Assembly: GCF_000003605.2 (NCBI RefSeq)
Contig: NW_003146782.1
Coordinates: 33,279-53,538, forward strand
Direction of reading: 5' to 3'
DNA from: Saccoglossus kowalevskii
Taxonomy: Eukaryota; Hemichordata; Enteropneusta; Harrimaniidae
Length of the DNA stretch: 20,260 nt
The position numbers were made by a program, and so were the translations under genes. Below the pieces are notes generated by a model. The model saw only the letters and a program-made list of their open reading frames with translations, searched no databases and was not told the DNA's origin. Shown here in pieces: positions 7,722 through 16,485 of this stretch; the stretch's first letter is position 1; each line of letters starts with the position of its first letter.

Positions 7722-8283
7722 TTACATCATCACATTCACATTTACTGATATGGTATTGTTCTCTGATTCATCATGCTGAAGTCTGAGTGTATCCATGTAC
7801 AGGTTTCGTCCCCAACCACTTTCAAGCCAATGTTGAATTGCTGGCAGTGGATTGAATTCTACTATGGTAGGCCCATGTAACATTGTGAGAAGCAAAGCCT
7901 GTAAGGACGATTGCTTTAGACAGGAGCGGTTTGTAGTTTTGATTTGATTCAAGTAGCAGTACTACAGCTAATTGTAAACATGATTTCAACCAGCTTTAAG
8001 ATAACATGCAGATTATAAGGCCTGATAGTAAGCAGATGCTGGTACATCTTATATATCCTAGTGACAGTTATATCTTTCGTCCTTGATTTTAAATTGGTGT
8101 ACAGCTCAATGCCCAATTCCACTTCCTCCTCAGTAAAGACAGAAAACTGAAGTGATTAAATAGAACAGTGACATCATCTACACCATGAAGAACAAGTTCA
8201 TCCTTTTCTGCTGGCTAACTAAGTCAGTCTGCTGGCCAATATGTCAAAGTAGGATACAGGAGGCTCATAGAAGTTGTCAAATT
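7722..8283 (-). pseudogene. hAT-family transposase C-terminal remnant
   Basis: The minus strand carries three frame pieces in the right order. After an acceptor-like TTTACAG it begins FDNFYEPPVSYFDILASRL. A shifted piece follows (AEKDELVLHGVDDVTVLFNH), then EEEVELGIELYTNLKSRTKD through LLTIRPYNLHVILKLVEIMF and SCSTAT. The last piece is LNQIKTTNRSCLKQSSLQAL, LLTMLHGPTIVEFNPLPAIQ, HWLESGWGRNLYMD. The end matches the hAT C-terminal dimerisation region (S-T-A...cERgFS...N-x-I-K-x-x-x-R-x-x-L, then F-x-P-x-P-A-I-x-x-W), of the ZNF862-like kind found in animals. The CERGFS segment itself is lost at the STAT/LNQIK junction, which also shifts frame. Frameshifts and TAG/TGA stops in the first piece make it dead. 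The DDE catalytic part is not seen. Confidence 0.7.
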
Positions 8284-9535
8284 CTGTAAACAAAAATGTA
8301 TATATAAATTAAAACAATATTAGTCAGGTAAGTGTTTCAGTGTGTTGCTCTTATCATGATATAATCTGTAACAAATCAAATTGATGCACGGTAGTTAGCA
8401 GGAATTATGACATGGTAAACGAGCTAGAAAAATTTCACAAACATTTAAAAATAAATAAATCAATCTATAAATACCTACCTTCTTATAAGTTAATTTCAGC
8501 ACATGGAACATGCATGGTTAACCTACCAAACTTCTCTGTCGATCTGCAGCGGCTCGGCAATCGCTTTTGATTTAATAGGTAATGTTAATGACTACGGCCA
8601 ACGGTTTTTTAATCATATGCTATGAAAAAGTTACTTGTTGACATCATTAGATTCGTCACGCTTTTGCTTTGAGCGCAGTGTTTCGAGCAGAACTTTCCTG
8701 TGGGCGACTTTGTGAACGTACTGTATTAAGAGCTGCATTGGAATCAAGTTAATCAGTACTGTTAGTGTGAGTTTTGAATAACGTGTGATATCTATGAAAA
8801 ATACAGGCTGGTTTGTATTTTCATGATTGTAACATTAAACTAGTTGTAGCTACGATAGCTATATTGGCGACTTACTAAGTATATCCTACCTTTTCTCTCT
8901 TGTTTTATTGTCCTAGAAAAGTAAAAATCGTCCGTTGACACTCATACTAACACTTGATCGACTAATCCTTACTTTCACCATTTTTATAGTGCACATGCTA
9001 ATAAAATAACGCCGCAATTGTATTGTAATTGTTCAGCCATCATTGTCGATATGACTGAAAAATTGTAGTATTGCGAAACTTTTCAAAAACTCGTTTTTCA
9101 CTGATTTAAATATCATTGTCATTTGACTTTTTGCAGCGGGAATAAGCACTGTTCAATGCGACCCTTATAACAACTTACTTCCTTGAGCAACACTAAATTA
9201 GGGAGACAATTAACATAAGTTTAATGATATTTTCATGTTTATTTACTGGTTAAATTGGATTTAAAATCGATTAGATACCATCTGTACCACTCTTTCTTTC
9301 TTTCTTTTTTACACATTTGTACCACTTTGGTACTTCTGCCGTGGCTGTAGTATACGGCTGTACTATACCTATTCCAATTGAATATACATTAAGACCAAAT
9401 ATAAACAAACGCGAGTTTTAACATCTTGTCACACAGAGCATAAATTGTTTTTGTTTGTTTATGATTGGTATTAATGTCATAGGCATTAAGTTAAAACAAA
9501 CCAGTGCTTTAATAGTCCAACCTATATTTGACCTT
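8284..9535. other. non-coding stretch
   Basis: No convincing gene. A CpG-richer patch lies at about 8655-8725 and another at about 8540-8570. On the minus strand, 8540-8570 has a donor-like GTTTG|GTAGGT but no supported exon. A short TTTC microsatellite, (TTTC)n then T6, is at 9293-9310. The terminal ends of the hAT remnant could lie here but were not identified. Confidence 0.45.
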
Positions 9536-10030
9536 GTATGGTTTTCAATTTAGCTAATTAAATAGTAGTCAATTTAATTTACCTCTATGAATATATTCCC
9601 TAAGGTTATGAGGGTTACAATGGCTAAACAACAGAAGTGTTTTTAAATCCATACTACCTCCAAGTGTATGTTTCATTTATGAATGCATGTGATCCCATGC
9701 AAGATGTGGGTTTAATACCATGAACAAACAGAAAAACGTAATCAAATTAAATTATCTAGATTTTCCAATTTAAATATCTTTGAATATATCTCCAGTGCAT
9801 ATATTTAATATAGATAAATTTTGTGTTAGTTAAAGTTATGAGGATTGAAGTGGATGAACGATAGTGAGTGTTCGAGCTTCAAATGACGACATCACCTACA
9901 TAATGTTTTCTTAGTAATGAAATTTGAGTTAGCACAAGGAAAAACAATTAAATATATGTGAATTATCTAATTTTTCATTTTGTTGCATATTCCACTTAAA
10001 TCGCGACCATAACTTTTAAGATCATGTAAC
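9536..10030 (+). repeat. diverged tandem duplication, period about 230 bp
   Basis: Two copies, and part of a third, share ordered landmarks: GTTATGAG(G) with a following ACAATGG/AAGTGG segment at about 9605 and 9835, and GAAAAAC...AATTATCTA(G/A)(A/T)TTTTCCA at about 9732 and 9942. A related GACCATAACTTTTAAGATCATG follows at about 10006. Non-coding. Divergence is high and the outer limits are approximate. Confidence 0.4.
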
Positions 10031-10979
10031 ATACTCTGACAAAATTAAGGTCATGTTTAAGAAACAAGATATGCTTCTCAGAGTATATTTAATACTTTTG
10101 TCCTGTATATACATTGTGGTGTGTTCCCTCAACTATATTTAATAATACTAATATTGTACTTTTAAGCCAGTGGTAGTATGGAATAAACATATTTTATTAC
10201 AGTTTTTTTGTATAATAAATATGGGAAAAAAGGGCAAAAAGTTGAAATATATCAGTGATTAAGACATCATTTTAAAATTACAAAGCGTGTATCACATGTA
10301 AGCATACACATTATAGGTGAATTCAATGTTCTTATAGTAACATGCTTAGTTCTGTACTTAGTAACAACACATATACCAACTTTATGTTGTACAAAAATAG
10401 TATTGATCTACTTACAGGTTAGATGTTTGTTTTTTCTTATGGAAGTTTCAAGATTTTATTGTAATAGAAATGGAGGTAACCTTGCTCAATCATCCTTACC
10501 CGGGTAAATGAAAACAAATGTTTTTTTATTGTCATATCTAGTGAAATATGTTTGCGTTTTTCAAACTTGATTAATATGTAAAATACTTTATTTTCGCTTG
10601 GAATTAATTTTAGCTAAAGAAAAGTACATTGTATTTTACAACATGTATATTTTAAAAATAGGCAATGGTGATAAGGTATAAAAAAAAACATATAAATATT
10701 GACTTCCATAAGCCTACATTGTTGCACTTTTTGGAAACTTGTCTACTTCTACTTAAATTTTAAAATTAATTGATTAAGTGTGTATATTGCTATACATGTA
10801 TATCAGAAAATAAAAAAAAATATTTTAGCTGAAAGGATAATTCAGTGATAATGATTTTGTTTTCCTATATTTTACATTCAAGTCATAACAAACAATGAAA
10901 ATAAATTTCATATAAAACACCTGAAATATCCTTCCAGCAAAAATTGATTCCAGCTAAAATAAAGTATTTTACAGTATAA
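10031..10979. other. non-coding AT-rich stretch
   Basis: No coding frame, tRNA or structured repeat is apparent. Several A- and T-runs occur (for example near 10680 and 10812). The repeated wording CAGCTAAAATAAAGTATTTTACA / TTAGCTAAAGAAAAGTACATTGTATTTTACA at about 10951 and 10612 hints at an old duplication. Confidence 0.45.
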
Positions 10980-11223
10980 CAAAATTTGCCAGTGACAGAA
11001 GAGGTCAATTGGAGTGGGGGCGAAGCTCAATATGTCAGTAAGCTAGAGGGTGCTGCTCTGCAAATTAAACAGTACCTTTGTTTATTATTTCGGTATGCAA
11101 TTTCAATCATGGCAACCACGGCGAAAACATTGGGAGATATTGTTCTCGAGTAAAAAAAGAACTGATGATGAGACTGTTCTACTTCCTGTTATTCTGCAAT
11201 CTGCAATTTCTGAATTTGTTGGT
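10980..11223 (+). pseudogene. exon of unknown protein, one-base frame break
   Basis: The frame opens after a TAA at 10977 and gives VTEEVNWSGGEAQYVSKLEG, AALQIKQYLCLLFRYAISIM, ATTAKTLGDIVLE, then TAA at 11151. Skipping the single T at 11151, just before an A7 run, opens KKRTDDETVLLPVILQSAIS followed by EFVG, up to a donor-like G|GTATAG at about 11220. The composition on both sides is coding-like and complementary, so this is one exon with a one-base insertion, either a real mutation or a base-calling error. A CCAG acceptor at 10992 is possible. No family is recognised; it is probably an upstream exon of the piece at 11767. Confidence 0.45.
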
Positions 11224-11766
11224 ATAGTTTTATAACTGGAGAAGTGACGTTTATACCTTATACCTACCTACTGTACAAGTAATCATGAATAAAATGATTT
11301 TGAAGATTTTTGTATATTCTTGAGTTCGGGCTTTCTTAAGCCAGTAATAACTGCTGTTTCCTTCCATGTGAATTAACGCAATTGGGTCTATCTGGTATGC
11401 AAACATATAAGATTAGCTTAAATCTTAGCGCATACTTCATGTAGCATGAGCACTTCTAATCTTTTAATATTCTGGTAAGCATTTGTTAATCATATATTCA
11501 GAAATTACAGTAATCTATTTACTACTGATCAAAAAACTTTTTATTAAAAAGTGTAGTAATCTTGTATGTTATTTTTCTCATATAGTGTAAATGGTCCTTA
11601 CTATTACTGTAAAATTGCTGTACTATTTATTACTACAGTGCAACAGAGAGGGTACAATTCCTGGCTTTAAACCTTTAAATAAAGTGATTCACACTGCTAT
11701 AATGCATCTTGAATGCCATGCTTTCTGCAAGTTGTTTATTTAATAATTTGCTTAAATTTATTTTAG
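11224..11766 (+). other. probable intron
   Basis: No coding signal. It ends in TAAATTTATTTTAG, a good acceptor for the exon at 11767. The phase at the 5' side is uncertain, so the exact donor is not fixed. Confidence 0.4.
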
Positions 11767-12069
11767 GCTTGTAAGAAAAATAATCAAGGATATTTTCTTG
11801 GTGGGGCACACAAAGTGAAAAAGATGATGGATGCACATGTTGTTAATATAAGTGACGACGTATATAGAGTAAAAATGGGCCAGATTACCGATGTTATCAT
11901 CACACCTGGTGGTGACCGTACATACTTGTACCAGAAATGCTTAGATAGTCGCAATATTGCGAGCATTTCTGGTGCATCATCTGTTATCACACAATATGTC
12001 TTGTCTTTATCAGATATTACTGATATGCCATATTCAGAGAATATCACTAGAGACATCACCCAACTTATT
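11767..12069 (+). CDS. 101-codon exon of unknown protein
   Basis: It starts at an acceptor (TTTTAG, 11761-11766) and stays open for 101 codons to a TAG at 12070. It reads ACKKNNQGYFLGGAHKVKKM, MDAHVVNISDDVYRVKMGQI, TDVIITPGGDRTYLYQKCLD and on to SENITRDITQLI. The balance of charged and beta-type residues, the clean length in AT-rich DNA and the acceptor make this a convincing coding exon. I do not recognise the fold. A minus-strand open frame over the same bases is its shadow. The next frame, starting at 12071, continues with a zinc-ligand motif, so the TAG may come from a frameshift or a lost intron at TTATTTAG|AGTGC. Confidence 0.55.
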
Positions 12070-12070
12070 T

Positions 12071-12268
12071 AGAGTGCATATCAGAAGCAGGCTGCTGTTA
12101 AGATCAGACCGTTCATATGTTGTTTATGGTCCTTGAACAGCAAGTGCTACAATTAGATATTGCCATGTTTCTGTAAAGGGAAGGAGTTTTCTTTGTTCAA
12201 GCGCTGACTGTAAGAAGTTAAAAATCAAATCAGAGCAGTCCTCCTTTCAGAACAAATGTATTCATTTT
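12071..12268 (+). pseudogene. SWIM-like zinc-ligand segment, truncated by repeat
   Basis: Frame 2 reads RVHIRSRLLLRSDRSYVVYG, P, TGA (12134), then TASATIRYCHVSVKGRSFLC, SSADCKKLKIKSEQSSFQNK, CIHF. The order C-x4-C...C-x-H resembles the CxC...CxH zinc ligands of SWIM fingers, preceded by a short beta-like segment with V-K-G-R-S-F. SWIM fingers are DNA- or protein-binding and common in MULE-type transposases and their domesticated relatives. The reading ends where the next repeat starts: the TAG at 12269 belongs to the repeat's TAGCTCC head, so the gene was cut here by insertion. It is an inference that this piece and 11767-12069 are one protein. Confidence 0.45.
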
Positions 12269-12560
12269 TAGCTCCCGTGAAACGGAGCTTATGTGGTACC
12301 GGTGTCTGTGACTCTGACTAAAATTTGTTCCACTGATAACTCAAGATCTACAATTTCAATTCAAAAGAAATTTGGCACACAGCTAATATATGATGAGTAA
12401 ATGCGCTGATTAGATCTGATTCAAGATGGCCGAATGGCGGCCATTTTTGTGCTGAAAATCATCAAAATCAAGCATTTCTCTGATGTTTACAGATGGATTT
12501 TGTTCAAACTTGGGATATACATTAGATATTATAAGACCTTGATGTTCATTTTGTTTTACA
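12269..12560 (+). repeat. second hairpin-headed dispersed repeat
   Basis: It begins TAGCTCC and folds with GGAGCTTA around a CGTGAAAC loop (12269-12292). A body follows with TTCCACTGATAACTCAAGAT and AAATTTGGCACACAG, and a second inverted pair, ATGGCC/GGCCAT, at about 12425-12443. The wording is reminiscent of repeats seen very often in bivalve genomes (memory, not checked). It sits directly against the truncated zinc-motif exon. The 3' limit is a guess, with similarity of style fading after 12560. Confidence 0.55.
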
Positions 12561-13275
12561 ATCTAATTCAAGCTGGGTCTTTTAAGGGTATCGGGTCCGA
12601 TACTGTTCTTTCTTTCCACGATACTGTTTCTCTCAAGCTGGGCCGTTTCCAGGCCATTGTTTTGCAATGATGAATCAGAACAGAACAGTTCGTGTGAACT
12701 GATCGACCCTAACTTATTATCTGGATACTCGTATTCACCTGCGGATACTTCAGCCTACTTTCAAGTATGAATATAGAAGGAAATCAACGATTTTTTTTCA
12801 GTATCGTTCCAGACTTTGCAAGAAATTTATATAATAATCACAGTGATAACTACTATTGGGTTCAAAAATTATTTATGATCATTCAAAATATAGTGGCCAT
12901 GGCTGTCGGTTCAACCCACCACGAGCAGAGAAAAGGAAAGCTGAATCCCCGCGTCTACACTTAATCCATGTATAAGGTAGACACCAAACAGCAACAGCAA
13001 GGAAGTATGTCAGTTTTATTCAGGATATAAATTTTCTATTTTACGCATTGGAGCTACACAACGTGATCTAATTTGTAAACAATTACTTTTCATACGACTC
13101 CCAGTGTCCTCTCCTCGAGCAGACAGTAATGTTTCACATTTGTTTTCGCATGGTTTCCATCTAACTCAAATAAATTTTACTTAGTGTTTATTTTTAAACA
13201 AAAATGCACTCATTAAACAAATAGTAAATATGCGATTTTTTTTTGTTTTTGCCGAACGAGAACAAGGAAGACAAA
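12561..13275. other. mostly non-coding; possible 5' untranslated region at the end
   Basis: No gene is supported. A perfect short hairpin CAGTTC-GTGT-GAACTG lies at 12686-12701. Open frames at 12434-12670 and 12767-12964 lack motifs and have splice-less, repeat-like context. The last 200 bases lead into the candidate start exon at 13276. Confidence 0.4.
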
Positions 13276-13353
13276 ATGGCAGTAGTTGTGTGTAGGGTCG
13301 ATCGCGATCTTCGGTTTGTATCAAAAGCATGTCTCACAAATGAAAAAAAAAAT
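13276..13353 (+). CDS. possible first coding exon, 26 codons
   Basis: An ATG in good context (ACAAAATGG) begins MAVVVCRVDRDLRFVSKACL, TNEKKN and ends exactly at a donor, AAT|GTAAGC (GT at 13354), in phase 0. The surrounding DNA has more CpG than its neighbours (GCCGAACGAG, GGGTCGATCGCGATC). These are the signs of a start exon, but no partner exon was found before the minisatellite, and the peptide is not recognised. It could be an orphan first exon of a gene interrupted by the minisatellite and retroelement, or of the gene at 18257, or chance. Confidence 0.3.
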
Positions 13354-13786
13354 GTAAGCGATAATTTGATAGCAATTAAACAAATTTCAATCTTTGGTAA
13401 GGGCTGGATCACTTACTTTCAAGGGTTCATTAAACTACGATGTTTTTATTTATCTGTTCTAGGTATGTTGTACAGACTTTTTAGTTGTACTATTTTGATG
13501 ATTTAATCTGTCAAGGAAACAGTCTGTTGTTACTTTACATGTTCACGTAGGTTTAATTTAGCAGATTTTACTTGTCAGCGAAAAAAGCGAAATTTGCCCA
13601 TTGCGTCTGGAAGATCTATCCCGATTTGCTGCACTGAGGTTAATTGCGGTTTTTACTACTACATCGTTAATGACACTAATTACAAAGAATTAAAAAAAAC
13701 ATAAGAAAATCAAAGCAAAAACGAGACAAACCCCGACCTCTAGAAATACCTCATTCATAGAGTGCCTTTGTTTACAAGTATAGTGT
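13354..13786. other. non-coding stretch before the minisatellite
   Basis: No coding signal beyond a read-through of the preceding candidate exon. Nothing repeated was seen here apart from the approach to the array. Confidence 0.45.
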
Positions 13787-14325
13787 CATGAAATTCAAGC
13801 CATGAATACAAAACTGGCAACTGTGGCTTAAAATTCAGGCCAAGAATAAAACACTCTTGTAATTGTGCCTTGGAATTTTACCACTGGCCATGATGACTTG
13901 AAATTCAAGCTCGGAATTTACCACTGGCTACTGTGGCTTGAAATTCAAGCTAGGAATTTATCACTGGCAGCTATGGCTTGAAATTCAAGCTAGGAGATTA
14001 CCACTGGCAACTGTGGCTTTAAATTCAAGCTAGGAAGTTTCCACTGGCAACTGTGGCTTGAAGTTCAAGTCAGGAACAGAACACTGACATGTGTGACTTG
14101 AAAATCAAGCCATGAATACAACACTAGCAACTGTGGCATGAAATTCATGTGAGGAATAAAACACCCTTGTAACTGTGGCTTGAAATTCAAGCCGTGAATG
14201 AAACACTGGCAACTGTGGCTATCAATTCAAGCTAGAAATTTACCACTGGCAACTGTGGCTTGAAGGAACAGAACACTGGTTGTGTGGCCTGAAATTCAAG
14301 CCATGAATGAAACACTGGCAACTGG
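13787..14325 (+). repeat. 14-unit minisatellite, monomer about 40 bp, with internal palindrome
   Basis: Units follow one another as CTTGAAATTCAAG, then CTAGGAATTTA or CCATGAATGAA, then CCACTGGCAACTGTGG. Fourteen units can be counted, most of them 40-42 bp, with two short ones. Two sub-types of the middle segment alternate in blocks. Two places share an irregular AGGAACAGAACACTG unit followed by a CCATGAAT-type unit (about 14070 and 14263), which suggests a higher-order duplication of about five units. The 13-bp palindrome CTTGAA-A-TTCAAG is kept in most units, once by paired changes (CATGAAATTCATG at 14137-14149). The array ends about 30 bp before the retroelement reading frame. Confidence 0.85.
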
Positions 14326-14358
14326 CATATAGAAGAGTTAAAATAATTCGAAGATGGA

Positions 14359-15959
14359 ATGCTAAGCATCATAACATCCACCAAGTTTAAACCCGTGAGT
14401 AGCGTTTTCCTCAAAAAACTTGATGGTGATGCTATTTCAAATGAAAAAAAACTGTTAATTCCAGTTGATAAAAACACGAACTTTTATAAAATGGAAACTT
14501 CCGCTTACCGTAAACTCCTAGAAAAGAAAGTGACTAAATCGCACAAAATATCTACCGACGCTACCGCTCCTAGCATCACACAAATTGATAAGAAAATTGC
14601 CCAGTCATTGGAAATTGACGACCGAATGGACGTCGGCGCGAAGAAGGATGCTTACATAACTTTAAAAGACCACAAACCGAACTTCGCAAATAACCCATTG
14701 TGCAGACTAATCAACCCAACCAAATCTGAAATAGGGAAGATAAGCAAACAAATCCTGGATAGAAAAATCATAAAAGCTACAGTGGAAAAATACGTCCTCC
14801 GTGATAAAATGGTTCGACAACATCGAGAATTAGTCGCACTATAACTTTATTTGTTTTGACGTTGTGGAATTCTACCCATCCATAAGCGAGGATCTATTAA
14901 GCAAAGCGTTACGTTTTGCCTCAGCTTACGATAATATCCCGGATGAGGAAATAAACATCATCACTCATGCCAAACAAACATTGTTGATCCACAATCAATC
15001 GCCGTGGCAAAATAGGGGCTCCAACACGTTTGATGTTACAATGGGAAGTTTCGACGGCGCAGAGACCTGCAAACTTGTGGGCTGCTTCCTGCTTTCACAA
15101 CTCAAAGCACAGTTGGGGAAGAACGTTCACATCGGTCTATACCGAGATGATGGCTTAGTCGCCTTAGACGCCTCACCCACAGAGACTGAAAAAATCAAAA
15201 AAAGCTATCTGTCGCGTGTTTAAAAACAACGGCCTAAAGATTACGATCGAAGTAAACAAGAAAATCGTAAACTTCCTTGATTTCACGCTAAACCTCATTG
15301 AAAGTTCGTACAGTCCCTTCATAAAGCCTAACGCCAACTTGGTATTTGTACACAAGTAGAGTAATCACCCACCCACCATTACAAAGAATATCCCGGCCGG
15401 GATTAACATGCGTCTTTCTTCAATATCGTCAAATAAAAAGATGTTTGACATCGCGACACCACCCTACCAAAGAGCTCTACGCGAAAGCGGCTACAAACAC
15501 CAATTAAAGTTTGAGCCCCCCCCCCCCCCACACCACCACCACCAATCGGAGAAGGGTAAAAAAACGGCCGCGTAGCGCAACGTCCGCAACTGTATCGGAA
15601 AGCGATTCCTGGATCTAATCGACAAATGCTTTCCTACCGGGAATAATCTCAAGAAAATATTTAATAGAAATACAATCAAAGTCAGCAAGAAAAACAAACA
15701 CCAACTCGCGACCAAAAATAACACTACGACTGACGAAACGAAAGCCACCAAATTTTGCAATTGCCAGAAAAAAGCATGTCCACTAGGCGGGAAGTGTTTG
15801 CAGTCTGGCGTCGTATATCAAGCGGAAGTTACGCGTTTAGACAAACACCAGCGAAACGTACGTCTGACTTACTGGTATGAGTTCAAAACCAGGTACAGAA
15901 ACCACACGGCCTCATTTCGCAATAAGGCCTCCAGAAATGCGGCAGAACTAAGCAAATAA
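14359..15959 (+). pseudogene. reverse transcriptase of a Penelope-like retroelement, broken
   Basis: Three frames in order give one RT protein. Piece 1 (14359 to about 14770) includes KLLIPVDKNT, AYITLKDHKPNFANNPLCRL and INPTKSEIGK (fingers). Piece 2 (about 14780-15196) has a WKNTSSVIKWFDNIEN stretch, a TAG at 14831, [15 protein letters not shown] (first catalytic Asp) and [12 protein letters not shown] (YRDD box at 15140-15151). Piece 3 (15204-15956) has KITIEVNKKIVNFLDFTLNL, stops at 15357 and 15573, FCNCQKKACPLGGKCL and VVYQAEV ... FKTRYRNHTASFRNK. The Cys-rich knuckle and the tail match the linker and GIY-YIG-like endonuclease half of RTs common in invertebrates, but the second Tyr-x-Gly part is degraded. 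The 5' end is missing, two frameshifts and three stops are present, and there is a deletion near 15575. Penelope-like is my best class; the exact clade is uncertain. Confidence 0.75.
15516..15545 (+). repeat. C14 run followed by (CAC)n microsatellite
   Basis: A run of 14 C at 15516-15529 passes into CACCACCACC inside the retroelement frame, encoding Pro then His residues. This is a young low-complexity expansion after the element died, or an artefact-prone homopolymer. Confidence 0.9.
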
Positions 15960-16485
15960 ATACATCCCAAGTTATTATTATACACTTCCCTCACCCGAAT
16001 TTTTTTCATCTCTGTTACAATTACAAAATGCAGTAATCTTGCGTAATATTTCTAAATTTATTTTTCTCGCCACAAAAAAACGTAATACAATTATTTTGGT
16101 CTGACAGTTCATGTTCTTTTCATATTTTCTTTTTCAGTCACTGTAAAATGACATTGTCCTCTGTAACATGTTATGTAATTACAATGAGTATACCTTGAGG
16201 CCGGAAGCCTACAGTATTATGAATAAATTTATTATGATATGTAACAATTAAACTTTCTATTTAATTTTAATTAATATGTTAATTTGCGAAGCTTATAATT
16301 TATGCTCTTTGGTGCAGTGAATTAATAAACATAAAGCTACTGATGAGTGAGGTACTTTACAAAACAGTGCTGTTGAGTTTCAATATTCATGTCGTTGCGT
16401 ACAAATTCCTCTATCACCGTATATATATATATATGTACACTATATGCAATAATATAATAATTGCAGATGTGATTGACCTCTTGTA
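15960..16485. other. retroelement 3' flank, non-coding
   Basis: It may include the element's 3' untranslated part. A small inverted repeat AGGCC-GGAA-GCCT lies at about 16197-16210. CTGATGAG, the hammerhead ribozyme core word, is at 16340-16347 but the matching GAAA is absent. An (AT)n run lies at 16420-16434. No polyA tail or target duplication could be fixed. Confidence 0.4.

Noticed and set aside
11784-12059. 91-codon minus-strand open frame
   Set aside because: It mirrors the plus-strand exon at 11767-12069, which has an acceptor at its start and better composition.
12686-12701. perfect 6-bp hairpin CAGTTC-GTGT-GAACTG
   Set aside because: Too short to be significant in 20 kb and not linked to a terminator or other feature.
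12905-12918. GGTTCAACCC resembling a tRNA or SINE B box
   Set aside because: No A box at the right distance upstream and no cloverleaf can be drawn.
12434-12964. open frames inside and after the second hairpin-headed repeat
   Set aside because: They fall in repeat or repeat-flanking DNA, with no motifs and no splice support.
15491-15760. 89-codon minus-strand open frame with a Gly-rich stretch
   Set aside because: It is antisense to the RT C-terminal part; the Gly/Val run is the reverse of the C14/(CAC)n microsatellite.
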